From: Streptomyces natalensis ATCC 27448
GTDB lineage: Bacteria; Actinomycetota; Actinomycetes; Streptomycetales; Streptomycetaceae
Length of the DNA: 64,000 nucleotides
Direction: 5' to 3'
NCBI RefSeq assembly: GCF_000935125.1
Contig: NZ_JRKI01000034.1
Location: 310,001 to 374,000, forward strand
Shown one piece after another: positions 25,193 through 34,147 of this stretch. The position numbers were made by a program, and so were the translations under genes. Below the pieces are notes generated by a model. It had not been told where the DNA came from. It ran no database searches and saw nothing but the letters and a program-made list of their open reading frames with translations. Each line of letters opens with the position of its first letter. Position 1 is the first letter of the stretch.

Positions 25193-28100
25193 TCACCCAG
25201 CACTTCGGTCTTTGAACTTGAAATCCTCAGCCGCTCTGGTCCGCGTATTGTAAACGTAGTGAATTTCGATATCGTCCACAAATTGCTCCATCTTCACCCA
25301 TCCATCCTTGGCCGGCCACCTGGGGTCTTTCATCTCCAGAGGAAGTTTGTTCCCGTATTCCGGGTATTCCTTCACGAGGTCCATGGCCCGCTGCTCGTTC
25401 TGGCCCCCAGCCGATGTGCGGCCTGTTGAACGAGCTTGGTTGAGAGCTGTGTTGAGACCTTCCCCGAGGCGGCCGGCGCCGTCGGCCGCGGTGTATGCGC
25501 CGCTGACTATCAGTGAGGTGCTTGCAGCGATCGCGGGAGCACCGGCCAGGCAGCCGACGCCAGTGATGCACAGGCCACCACCCCCGATATCACCCGCTGA
25601 TCCGCCGACCATCATCCCGGCACCCACGCCGGTTTCGATGAGTCCTGCCCAAAAGTCACCGTTGGTCAGGATTGCCTTGCCATAGTTGAAGACTGTGCCG
25701 GCGGAGTTCTTCAGCCAATCGGGGACCCAGCTGTCGTCCCCTTGCTCTGGGTCATACTTCTCCAGCCACTCTTCCTTTATCTTCTGCCACTTGGCTTCCT
25801 CCTTCCGCTGCTTGTCAAGGGAAATCTTCTTGGCTTCATCGGCAGCCTTATCGGCGGCCTTGGAATCCTTGCCGGCCTGTTCGGCGTTCTTGCGTGCCTT
25901 CTTGACCGCGGTCCAGGCGTTGGCGGCGGACCCAAGAGCCAGGTCGTACGAGCTCTGCGCGCGCGTGGCGGAGTGGATGGCGCCGGCCGCCGCCTGGTTG
26001 GCGTCCGCCTGGGCCTTGCGGGCGGTCTTTGCCGACTCCCTGGCCCGGGCGGCGGAGGCTTCGGCTTCGTTCGCGGACTTCTTGGCCTGGGCGGCGTACC
26101 GCTTGGCTTCGGCTTCGGAGGACTTGGCCTGCTTGGCGTACTTGTCTGCATCCGCGGTGGCCTTGTCCGCAAGGGCGGCAGCGCGCGCGGCTTCCGCGGC
26201 GTGCTTCTGGGCGGTCGCAGCGGCGCCGGCCCCTTCGGCGATGAGGTGCTGCACATCGGCGACATGAGTCGCGGTGAGCTTGTCCCCACGCGCTGCCTGA
26301 TACTGCCCGGTCTGGATGAAGACGTGCATGAGCTCGGGCGGACCGGCCTGGGCGATCTCGGCGGCGGCCTTGAGCTCGGGACCGCCGATGCTCATCAGCT
26401 GCACGGCGCGGACCTGCTCGTCGGCCTTGCGGGCCGTGTACTGGCCTTCAGTGAGGAACTCGGCGAGTTTCACCGGTGACTCGCTGTCCAGAGCGGTCCG
26501 GGCGGCTTTTTTGACCTCCGGTCCACCGATGCTGGAGATCTGCACCACGCGGACTTGGTAGTCGGCGGCTGCGGCCTGGTGCGCGCCGGTGGTGAGGAAT
26601 GCGTGCACCTGCTGGGCGTCACCCTCCAGTGCCTTTTGGGCGGCCTTGCGGACGCCGGCCGACTTGGGGTCTTCCGCCAGGCGTTCCACGCGGGCGCGTT
26701 CGTCCTGCTCCTGGGCTTCGTGCAGGCCGCTCTGCAGGTACTTTCGGATGTCGTTGTCCGAACCGGCGAGTGCCACCTCGGCAGCGGTGCGGTTCCAGGG
26801 GCTACCGGTCTTCATGAGACCGAGTGCGACCTTGCGGCCCTTGACCGCCAGCTCCTTGGCGTCGGCGCCGGGCTTGGCGGCCTCGGCCGACAGACGCTTG
26901 GCCTCGGCGTCTAGGTCCTTGGCCTCCTTGGCCGCGCGAGCCTGTGCATCCTTGCGCTCGTCGTCCGCTTCCTTGAGCTCCGTGGCCTTCTCGACACCGG
27001 CCGCGGTGCGGGTCTTGAGCTCCTCGGCCTCGACCTTGCGGGCCAGGTCGTACGTGGACCGAGCCTTCTTCACCGCGCCGGTGGCCTCGTCGGCGGCTTC
27101 CTTGGCCGCCTTGGTGTGCCGCTTGGCTTCTGCTGCGGCCTTGTCGGCTTCGCCGGCGTGCTTGGCCGCCTTCTCCGCCTCGTCCGCCGCTGCATCGGCG
27201 TGCTCGGCCGCCTTGTTGGCCGCGTCCCGGGCCTCATGTGCCGCGCGGGACGCCCGGTCGGCCAGGCCGCCCGCCTGGTTGGCGGCGCGGGTCGCCTCGT
27301 GGGCCTGGCGGCGGGCCGCGGCAGCAGCCTGCTTCGCCCGTCGGGCCTGTATGCCGGCCTGATCGGTGTACCCACTGGCCTCGCTTGCCGCATCCGCGGC
27401 CGCATTGGCGTGCGCCCCGGCAGTGGCTGCCGCGTGGGCCGCGACACCGGCCTGGGCGGCGGCTTCGCCTGCCTGCTGGGCGGCGTCGGCCGCTGCATGA
27501 GCGCCCTTGGCGGCCTCGCGTGCCCGCTGGGCGGCCTGGCGCGCGGCCGATGCCTTGCCGGCGTCCGATGCCGCGTCCGCCGCGTGGATGCGTGCCACCG
27601 ATGCCGCCGTGGCGGCGCCGGCCGCGGCGGAGTCAGCCTGGGAGGCTGCACCGGCCGCGATGCGGGCCGATCTGTTGGCTGCCTGGGCAGCGTTGATGGC
27701 CTGCTGGGCGGCACGGGCGGCCCCACGTGCCGCGTCGGCGGCCCGGCCGGCGGCGTTCGCCGCGCGGACGGAGTCCTTCTTGGCCGCCGCGGTCTCCTTG
27801 GCGGCTCTCTGCGCGGCCTCCTTGGCCAGCTTGGCAGCCTCCACTGCACGGGCCGAGGCGTTCTTGGCGGCCTGGGTCTCCCGTTTGGCCTGGGCGCCGG
27901 CCTCCTTGGCCTGCCGCGCCAGCTGCGCCACCGTCGCACGTTCCTGATCGCGCGAACGGGCCACGTACTGGCCCACGTTCAGGAATTCCCGGACTTCCTC
28001 GACCGAGCCGTCGAGGACGGACTGAGCGGCCTTCTTGGTCGCCGGGCCGCCGATGCTCATGATCTGGACGAGCCGCACCCGGTCGTCGGCCTCGTCGGCG

Positions 28101-28678
28101 GTGTACTGACCGTCGGTGAGGAACTTCCGGACGTCCTGGCTGGAACCGTCCAGCGCGGCCCGCCCTGCTTCTCGGAGCTTTGGCCCGCCGATGCTCATGA
28201 TCTGGGCGACCCGGACCCGCTGGTCCATCTCCAGCGGCGTCTTCCAGCCGTCCTTCAGGAAGCCGCGCAGCTCCTGTGTGGTGCCGTCCAGGGCCTTCCG
28301 TGCTGCGGCACGCACTTTCTCCCCACCCACGGAGGAGATCTGAACGGCGGTGACCTGCTCGTCACCTCGTTCGGCGATGCCCTTCTCGGAGTCCAGGAAA
28401 CGGCCTATGTCCGTGTCGCTTCCCATGAGCGCGGCCTCTGCCGCCGCCCTGACGCCAGGCCCGCCATCTATCCAAGCCGCTACGACGCGGCCCCGGTCGG
28501 TCTCCGGAATCGGACTGACGATTCCTTCACCGCCCTCTGTGCTCTTGTCCGTGGCAACTGCCGGGCTGGGCCCGACAATTCCTGCCATGAGTGCCAGCGG
28601 CAGGACGCCCGCACTCATGCCGCGTATGCCACGCGACCAGGACTTCCCCGCTCTGTATGAGCGGTCACTGCGCCTCAC
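25193..28678 (-). CDS. secreted ALF-repeat polymorphic toxin with C-terminal toxin domain
   Basis: A 1161-residue protein with a signal peptide (hydrophobic core VLPLALMAGIVGPSPAVA). It carries eight ALF-type repeats in two blocks of four (about residues 60-235 and 625-800; core V-x-x-x-S-I-G-G-P-x-x-x-x-A-A-x-x-A-L-D-G). Long Ala/Lys-rich coiled coils follow each block (about 240-590 and 800-960). A Gly/Ala-rich hydrophobic linker (about 985-1070) precedes a 73-residue C-terminal domain ending H-Y-V-Y-N-T-R-T-R-A-A-E-D-F-K-F-K, which I take to be the toxin; its activity is unknown. The GTG start at 28678 has AGAAGGG upstream. Small acidic genes follow directly. Confidence 0.85.
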   Translation of the reverse strand: MRRSDRSYRAGKSWSRGIRGMSAGVLPLALMAGIVGPSPAVATDKSTEGGEGIVSPIPETDRGRVVAAWIDGGPGVRAAAEAALMGSDTDIGRFLDSEKGIAERGDEQVTAVQISSVGGEKVRAAARKALDGTTQELRGFLKDGWKTPLEMDQRVRVAQIMSIGGPKLREAGRAALDGSSQDVRKFLTDGQYTADEADDRVRLVQIMSIGGPATKKAAQSVLDGSVEEVREFLNVGQYVARSRDQERATVAQLARQAKEAGAQAKRETQAAKNASARAVEAAKLAKEAAQRAAKETAAAKKDSVRAANAAGRAADAARGAARAAQQAINAAQAANRSARIAAGAASQADSAAAGAATAASVARIHAADAASDAGKASAARQAAQRAREAAKGAHAAADAAQQAGEAAAQAGVAAHAAATAGAHANAAADAASEASGYTDQAGIQARRAKQAAAAARRQAHEATRAANQAGGLADRASRAAHEARDAANKAAEHADAAADEAEKAAKHAGEADKAAAEAKRHTKAAKEAADEATGAVKKARSTYDLARKVEAEELKTRTAAGVEKATELKEADDERKDAQARAAKEAKDLDAEAKRLSAEAAKPGADAKELAVKGRKVALGLMKTGSPWNRTAAEVALAGSDNDIRKYLQSGLHEAQEQDERARVERLAEDPKSAGVRKAAQKALEGDAQQVHAFLTTGAHQAAAADYQVRVVQISSIGGPEVKKAARTALDSESPVKLAEFLTEGQYTARKADEQVRAVQLMSIGGPELKAAAEIAQAGPPELMHVFIQTGQYQAARGDKLTATHVADVQHLIAEGAGAAATAQKHAAEAARAAALADKATADADKYAKQAKSSEAEAKRYAAQAKKSANEAEASAARARESAKTARKAQADANQAAAGAIHSATRAQSSYDLALGSAANAWTAVKKARKNAEQAGKDSKAADKAADEAKKISLDKQRKEEAKWQKIKEEWLEKYDPEQGDDSWVPDWLKNSAGTVFNYGKAILTNGDFWAGLIETGVGAGMMVGGSAGDIGGGGLCITGVGCLAGAPAIAASTSLIVSGAYTAADGAGRLGEGLNTALNQARSTGRTSAGGQNEQRAMDLVKEYPEYGNKLPLEMKDPRWPAKDGWVKMEQFVDDIEIHYVYNTRTRAAEDFKFKDRSAG

Positions 28679-28996
28679 GAAGCAAACCCTTCTCGTTGAT
28701 TGTGGACCGCCATTAATGGCGCGGCATGCGTATCCGGCTCAATCGACAGTGATGTCAGGGGAATTGGCAGGTTCAACGCCGCCCCAGGGGATCGATGCCG
28801 AGAGCCGTACGCCTTCCCACTCCGGGATATCAGAAGGTCATGGTTGCCCAGAAATCGGGCATCGTTCTCGATTCGTTATAGGGCGGGTATTGGTGGACTT
28901 GCACCAGTTCACAGGTGATACGTTTTCCTTCGCCCTAAATCCGGGCAATACACGCGGCCACCACTGTCACCGCACACCGTCGGGAAGGAATCTCTG
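28679..28996. other. intergenic region between the divergent toxin and secreted-protein genes
   Basis: 318 bases, AT-richer than average, with no gene supported. It should hold both promoters. TTGCAC near 28899 followed by TGATAC about 14 bases on is a weak candidate for the plus-strand promoter. Confidence 0.35.
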
Positions 28997-29530
28997 GTGA
29001 TACATCGCGCACGCACGGCGCTGCTCGTCGGCGTTATAGGCACTGCGACGGCCCTCGCGGGAGCCGCCACCATCGCCGCTGCCCAGGCGGCCCAACCGCC
29101 CGTGAACGCCGCTGCTCAACAGGCATCTGCCGGTGACAGGCCGCCGTCCGCGGTGGAGGACTTCGCTTATCCGAACGCGGCGAAGCTCCTGAAGGAGAAG
29201 GGCATCAAGCTGGTTCGGGGAGATGGTCACATCGTGTTGAGCGAGTGTGTCGATGCCAACATTCTGGTGCGGACAACGAGCACCAGCGCCGACAATTTCA
29301 AGTACTGCTTCAAGGCCACCGGGAAGAAGGGTTTCCTCACCCTGGAGGTTCCCGAAGTATTCTCCGTCGACTCCAAGGGACCGGCTTTCCAGGCCACCGT
29401 CACCTCCGAGGGCAAGAAGAAGACGGTGCACGTGAACGAGGGCGCCTCGAAGCCCGTCGGAACCGGTGACATCAGCCCGGGTTCGAGCGGAAAGCCGGCG
29501 GTTCTGGTCGAGCTGCGCGTCAACGGGTAA
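28997..29530 (+). CDS. secreted protein of unknown function
   Basis: A 177-residue protein with a Sec signal (ALLVGVIGTATALAGAATIAAAQA). The mature part has two cysteines (near LSECVDANI and KYCFKATG) likely joined by a disulfide, and is beta-rich (KGFLTLEVPEVFSV, FQATVTSEG). It resembles the N-terminal or pro-like proteins that precede S1 protease genes in Streptomyces, but I have no family name. GGAAGGA precedes the GTG start. It is first of three genes for secreted proteins and is followed by the protease homologue after 116 bases. Confidence 0.7.
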   Translation: MIHRARTALLVGVIGTATALAGAATIAAAQAAQPPVNAAAQQASAGDRPPSAVEDFAYPNAAKLLKEKGIKLVRGDGHIVLSECVDANILVRTTSTSADNFKYCFKATGKKGFLTLEVPEVFSVDSKGPAFQATVTSEGKKKTVHVNEGASKPVGTGDISPGSSGKPAVLVELRVNG

Positions 29531-29646
29531 CCGAGCGGCCTCCCCGAGCAATTCGGCCCGTGAGCCACAACCGTCCGGCGGCGGTTGACCGGCCGATGCA
29601 GGTCACGCCAACCCCAGCTCTTTTTCTGCGTATGAGGAAACAAAAC

Positions 29647-31269
29647 GTGTTCAACAGACGTCCACGCACAGCGTGGGTGACCGGCCTCCTTACCGCTACC
29701 GTCGCGGCCGGCGCGGTGACCGCCGCCTCCCCGGCCCAGGCCCTGGAAAGCGGGGGCATCAAGAACAGCGCCCACACCTTCGCCACGAAGCTCGATATCG
29801 GTGACGGCAAACGCAGTTGCTCAGGCGCGCTGGTCGACAAGCAGTGGGTGCTCACCGCCGCCAGCTGCTTCGCGGACGACCCCGACAAGGGATTCGCGAT
29901 AGCCGAGGGTGCACCCAAGTGGAAGACGACCGCCACGGTCGGCAGCACCGATCTGACGAAGAAAGCCGGCACGGTCGCCGACGTCGCCGAACTGGTCCCC
30001 TATAAGGGCCGTGACCTGGTGATGGCGAAACTCGCCAAGCCGGTCGCCGGCGTCACCCCCGTGGCCATCGGGACCGGCGCACCCGAGCAGGGCGAGGAGT
30101 TGAAGGTCGCGGGCTTCGGCCGTACCAAGTCGGTGTGGGTCCCCGACAGGCTGGCCGACGCCGCGTTCACCGTGGATTCGGTGCTGAGTGGCTCGATCGG
30201 CATCAGCCCCAAGACCCCGGCGGACGGCGCCGTATGCAAGGGCGACACCGGTGGCCCAACACTGCGGGAGACCGCTGGGCGGGTGGAGCTGGTCGGCATC
30301 AACAGCGCGTCCTGGCAGGGCGGGTGTCTGGGGACCGATCCGTCGGAGACCCGCAAGGGCGCGGTGGACACCCGGGTGGACGACCTCAGCACGTGGATTC
30401 AGAAGGTCAGTTATCGTGCCCTCTTCCCCAAGGCTCCCTGGGGGAAGGCGACCCATATCGCCTCTGGTTACTTCACGGGCGGTTCGGCCGGCGGCACGCG
30501 GCACATGGACATGATCGTCCGCTGGACCGACTCCGAGGTCACGCTCTACCAGGGCGGGGACGACAAGGATCCGTCCCATCCGTTCGTCGCCGAGTACCAA
30601 CTGGGCAAGCCGCTGAAGCAGGCCCCGAAGACCAACTGGCAGTACGTCAAGGAGATGACGAGTGCCGGCTTCGGCGACGGTACGGACGGGCTGGTGGTGC
30701 GCTGGGTCGACAGCGAGATGACGCAGTACACCCACGTGGACACCAAGGGCTTCCACAACGAGAAGAAGCTCGTTGCACCGGTCAAGAAGGGCCCGTGGAC
30801 GCACGCCAGGCAGATGACCGCCGGCCGGTACACGGCCAATGCGCAGCGCGATGACCTCGTGGTCGTCTGGGACGACGGACGGGTCACGCTGCACCCCGAC
30901 CTGAACACCAACGGCCTGGCGGACAAGGCGAAGAAGACGCTGGTCAAGAAGAACACGACCACCTGGCCCTACGCCACGCAGATCGCCGCCGGCGAGTTCA
31001 CCGGGAAGAAGACCGCGGATCTGCTGGTGCGCTGGGTCGATGGCGAGACCACCGTCTACCCGGGTGTCGACGCCGCAGGACTCCACGGTGAGATCAAGAT
31101 CCGGCCGCGAAAGTCGCCGTGGATCAATGCCACCGTGGTGACCGCCGGGGCATTCGTCGCCAACGAACGGCCCAACGACGTCATGGTCCGGTGGAAGGAC
31201 GGCTCGCTCGGTCTCTACCCGGGTGTGGACGCCGCCGGGACGCACGGGGAAGTCAAGCTGACCGGCTGA
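29647..31269 (+). CDS. secreted S1 (trypsin-like) protease homologue with replaced catalytic residues, plus C-terminal repeats
   Basis: A 540-residue protein with a Sec signal ending SPAQA near residue 32. Residues 35-265 have a chymotrypsin fold, but the catalytic His position in W-V-L-T-A-A-S-C is Ser73 and the catalytic Ser position in C-K-G-D-T-G-G-P is Thr201; Asp123 (G-R-D-L-V-M-A) remains. It is therefore probably not a protease but a binding or inhibitory relative. The C-terminal 270 residues are about five FG-GAP/VCBS-like repeats (D-L-L-V-R-W-V-D-G-E-x-T-V-Y-P-G-V-D). The GTG at 29647 has GAGGAAA 6 bases upstream; an ATG at 29632 is the alternative. Confidence 0.85.
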   Translation: MFNRRPRTAWVTGLLTATVAAGAVTAASPAQALESGGIKNSAHTFATKLDIGDGKRSCSGALVDKQWVLTAASCFADDPDKGFAIAEGAPKWKTTATVGSTDLTKKAGTVADVAELVPYKGRDLVMAKLAKPVAGVTPVAIGTGAPEQGEELKVAGFGRTKSVWVPDRLADAAFTVDSVLSGSIGISPKTPADGAVCKGDTGGPTLRETAGRVELVGINSASWQGGCLGTDPSETRKGAVDTRVDDLSTWIQKVSYRALFPKAPWGKATHIASGYFTGGSAGGTRHMDMIVRWTDSEVTLYQGGDDKDPSHPFVAEYQLGKPLKQAPKTNWQYVKEMTSAGFGDGTDGLVVRWVDSEMTQYTHVDTKGFHNEKKLVAPVKKGPWTHARQMTAGRYTANAQRDDLVVVWDDGRVTLHPDLNTNGLADKAKKTLVKKNTTTWPYATQIAAGEFTGKKTADLLVRWVDGETTVYPGVDAAGLHGEIKIRPRKSPWINATVVTAGAFVANERPNDVMVRWKDGSLGLYPGVDAAGTHGEVKLTG

Positions 31270-31280
31270 AGCGGCAGTTG

Positions 31281-31335
31281 TCAGGTCCGGAGTCGTCAGG
31301 TCCGGAGTCGTCAGGTCCGGAGTCGTCAGGTCCGG
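31281..31335. repeat. 15-bp tandem repeat (3.7 copies)
   Basis: TCAGGTCCGGAGTCG repeats at 31281, 31296 and 31311 with a partial fourth copy to 31335. It lies just after the protease homologue's stop codon and runs into the terminator hairpin. Confidence 0.9.
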
Positions 31336-31354
31336 CCGACCGGCACGGTCGGCC
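31334..31354 (+). terminator. hairpin terminator after the protease homologue
   Basis: GGCCGACCG-GCA-CGGTCGGCC, a perfect 9-bp stem with a 3-base loop, followed by GGGCCTTTCC. Confidence 0.75.
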
Positions 31355-31442
31355 GGGCCTTTCCCGGACCGGGGGCCACGCCCCGACCGACCTCGTAGGT
31401 ACCCCTTCCTGCTGCCAACCCGTCCCCGTCAACAAGAGCTTC

Positions 31443-33308
31443 ATGAGACGAACGAGACACATGAGACGAATAGCTTGGGTGCGCGCCGCGGCCCTGGGCC
31501 TGTGCGCCGCAATCCCCTTCACCGCCCCCGCGTCGGCCGCCCCGGCTCCCGGCAGCCCACCGAGGCCCTCGAAGGCCGCCACACCGGAAGAGGTCCGAGA
31601 GGCCAGGGAGGCCGAGCGCTACTGGACCCCGGAACGCATCCGCACCGCAGTCCCCGTTGACGGCACGGACAGCGTCCAGCGCAGCCCGGAGGACGGCCGA
31701 CGGAGCGCGCCCAGGCCACCCGGCGGCAGGCAGAAGCGCTCTCTCCAGGAGCCCAGCCACACCGTCGACGAGGGTATGGCCACCGTCGGGGTCTTCCTGA
31801 TCCGCAATGACAAGGACGAAGCGACCCCGAACCAGTTCTGCACCGCCGCCTCGGTGGCCTCACCGACCAAGAGTCTCGCCGTCACGGCAGCGCACTGCCT
31901 CAAGAGGGCCTCCGGTCGTAACATCGCCTTCGTTCCCGGCTACCGTGCCGGTGGCTCGGCGGCCGGCCAGGCGGGCGAGACCCCGTACGGGATCTTCCCC
32001 GTCAAGCCCGGCAAGATCTGGATCGACGGCCGCTATCTGCGGTCGACGCCCGACGATGACGTCGACGTCGCGTTCCTGCGCGTCGGCCCCAACGCGCAGG
32101 GACAACTCCTGGAGGACGCCACCGGCCGCGGCAACACCCTCACCAAGGTGAACTCCGCCGACCTCGCACGCCCGGGCATCACCGTCGTCGGATACCCCGG
32201 CGGCCAGAAGACCCCGCTGCGGTGCACCAACAACACCACCGCCTTCCAGGGCCGGTTCATGGAAATCAAGTGCGACGGCTTCCGGGCCGGCGTCAGCGGC
32301 GGACCGTTCCTGGAGAACTTCGACGGCACCCGCGGCAACCTGGTCGGCGTCATCGGCGGCTACAAGACCGGCGGTGCCTACGACCACACCTCCTACACCT
32401 CACAGTTCGACGACGACGTCTTCCGCCTCTACCACCAGGCCGTCAGCGACGCACCCGCGGACACCGGCTCCGGCGCCTCCATGGGCACCTCCGGCACCTG
32501 GTCGCACGCCAGAGGCATGACCACCGGCCGCTTCCACACCGCCTCCGTACGCAACCACACCAGCGACCTGATCGTGCGCTGGTCCGACGGCGAGGTCTCC
32601 CTCTACCCCGGCAACGGCAGGTACGGCTTCGGCAAGGACATCCGGCTCGTCAAGGACAAGACCTGGAAGCAGGCACGGCAGATCACCGCCGGCGACTTCA
32701 CCGGCAACGGCAGCTACGACCTCCTCGTCCGCTGGGCCAACGGCCGAGTGACGCTCTACAAGAACGTCAACGAAACCAACAAGCTGAAGAACAAAGTCGA
32801 CCTGCGGGGCCCCAACGGCACCTGGACCCACGCCGTCGCGATGACCGCCGGCCGTTTCGGCGGGGGCAACACCCGCAGCGATGACCTCGCCGTGGTCTGG
32901 ACCGACGGTGAAGTGACGCTCTACCCCAATGTCGACGCCAAGGGCATGCACGGCGAGCGACAGCTCATGCCACCACCCGACCGCACGTGGCCCTACGCCC
33001 GGGACCTCGCCGCAGGCAACTTCCGTTCGACGACGGGCGACCAGGACCTCTTTGTCCGCTGGGTCGACGGCGAAGTCACCGCCTACGAGGACCTCGCCCG
33101 CAACGGAATCGGCAAGCGGCGAAAGGAACACCGCCTCCGGCCCCACAACTCACCATGGCGCAAGGCCACCCTGGCCACCGTCGGCGCCTTCGGCGGCCCC
33201 GACCGCCAGGACGACATCGTCACCCTGTGGACCGGAGGCAAACTCACCCTGCGCCCCGACAGCACCACAGCGTCAATGGGCCCCGAACGCATCCTCGTCA
33301 GTCCATAG
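31443..33308 (+). CDS. secreted S1 family serine protease with C-terminal VCBS/FG-GAP-like repeats
   Basis: A 621-residue protein. A Sec signal ends ASAAPA; residues 35-105 are a charged, proline-rich pro-region; the protease domain follows with an intact triad: His151 in V-T-A-A-H-C, Asp208 in D-V-D-V-A-F-L, Ser285 in A-G-V-S-G-G-P-F. Cys pairs are present. The last 270 residues are repeats of the type D-L-I-V-R-W-S-D-G-E-V-S-L-Y-P-G, the same module as in the upstream homologue. It should act outside the cell as an endopeptidase. Start ATG at 31443 or 31461; neither has a strong ribosome site. Confidence 0.9.
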   Translation: MRRTRHMRRIAWVRAAALGLCAAIPFTAPASAAPAPGSPPRPSKAATPEEVREAREAERYWTPERIRTAVPVDGTDSVQRSPEDGRRSAPRPPGGRQKRSLQEPSHTVDEGMATVGVFLIRNDKDEATPNQFCTAASVASPTKSLAVTAAHCLKRASGRNIAFVPGYRAGGSAAGQAGETPYGIFPVKPGKIWIDGRYLRSTPDDDVDVAFLRVGPNAQGQLLEDATGRGNTLTKVNSADLARPGITVVGYPGGQKTPLRCTNNTTAFQGRFMEIKCDGFRAGVSGGPFLENFDGTRGNLVGVIGGYKTGGAYDHTSYTSQFDDDVFRLYHQAVSDAPADTGSGASMGTSGTWSHARGMTTGRFHTASVRNHTSDLIVRWSDGEVSLYPGNGRYGFGKDIRLVKDKTWKQARQITAGDFTGNGSYDLLVRWANGRVTLYKNVNETNKLKNKVDLRGPNGTWTHAVAMTAGRFGGGNTRSDDLAVVWTDGEVTLYPNVDAKGMHGERQLMPPPDRTWPYARDLAAGNFRSTTGDQDLFVRWVDGEVTAYEDLARNGIGKRRKEHRLRPHNSPWRKATLATVGAFGGPDRQDDIVTLWTGGKLTLRPDSTTASMGPERILVSP

Positions 33309-33395
33309 AACAGAACAAACGACCAGGCACCCGCTACTCCAACTCCAGCACCAGTACCAGCACCAGCCAGATCCAGGACCCTTGGGAGATTCCGC

Positions 33396-34106
33396 ATGTC
33401 CCACATGCCCGTTGCCCCACCGCCACCGCCGCCGTCGCCCAGCTGGTCCGCTCCACCCGGCCCGCAGGCCGTCCTCCGCTCGCCGGTCGGGCTCTCGAAG
33501 GCCGTGGTCATCCTGCTCCGCCTCGTCATCGTCACCGACCTGTTCGCGCTGTGGCAGGGGAACCACTCGTACCGGCTGGTCGGCAGACTCATCGACGACG
33601 TCGGCTCCGTCACCTCGCGGGAGATCAACGAAGCGGACCACCTGTACCAGACGTCTGGGATCCTCCAGGCCGCGGCTACCCTCGCGACCGCCGTGGTCTT
33701 CATCGTCTGGTTCCACCGAACCCGCGTCAACGCCGAGGTCTTCGCCCCCGATCACCAATCGAAGAAGCGCGGCTGGGCGATCTGGGGCTGGTTCGTGCCG
33801 GTGGTCAACCTGTGGTTTCCGCGACGGATCGCCCTCGACATCTGGACCGCCGGCGCCGACCAGAACTCCCGGTCCACGGCGTTGCTCAACTGGTGGTGGG
33901 CGCTGTGGATCGTGGACCTCGGCTTCGGACGCCTCGCCGCCCAGCGCTATGCGAAGGCCGAGAGCCCGGAAGAGATCAAGGGGGCCCTGGCCGGGCTCAT
34001 GGCAAGCGATATCTTCAACATCGCGGCCGCCGTACTGGCCATATTCTTCGTACGCCACCTCACGCGTATGCAGCACGAGAAGGCACTGCGGGGGCCGACG
34101 GTCTGA
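33396..34106 (+). CDS. DUF4328 membrane protein
   Basis: A 236-residue protein: proline-rich cytoplasmic N-terminus (P-P-P-P-P-P-S), then about four membrane helices. W-F-H-R-T-R-x-N-A, W-A-I-W-G-W-F-V-P-V-V-N-L-W-F-P and L-L-N-W-W-W-A-L-W match the DUF4328 pattern of aromatic-rich loops. Function unknown; the proline-rich head is common in Streptomyces membrane proteins that bind partners. It lies 87 bases after the protease gene and may be co-transcribed. Confidence 0.8.
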   Translation: MSHMPVAPPPPPPSPSWSAPPGPQAVLRSPVGLSKAVVILLRLVIVTDLFALWQGNHSYRLVGRLIDDVGSVTSREINEADHLYQTSGILQAAATLATAVVFIVWFHRTRVNAEVFAPDHQSKKRGWAIWGWFVPVVNLWFPRRIALDIWTAGADQNSRSTALLNWWWALWIVDLGFGRLAAQRYAKAESPEEIKGALAGLMASDIFNIAAAVLAIFFVRHLTRMQHEKALRGPTV

Positions 34107-34147
34107 CAACAGCGCGGCGTTCGACAGCACCGGCGAACGGGCCGCCG

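Noticed and set aside
25193..28678. Cell-wall or mycelium structural coiled-coil protein
   Set aside because: The ALF repeats, hydrophobic linker, short variable-looking tip and adjacent small acidic genes fit a polymorphic toxin better.
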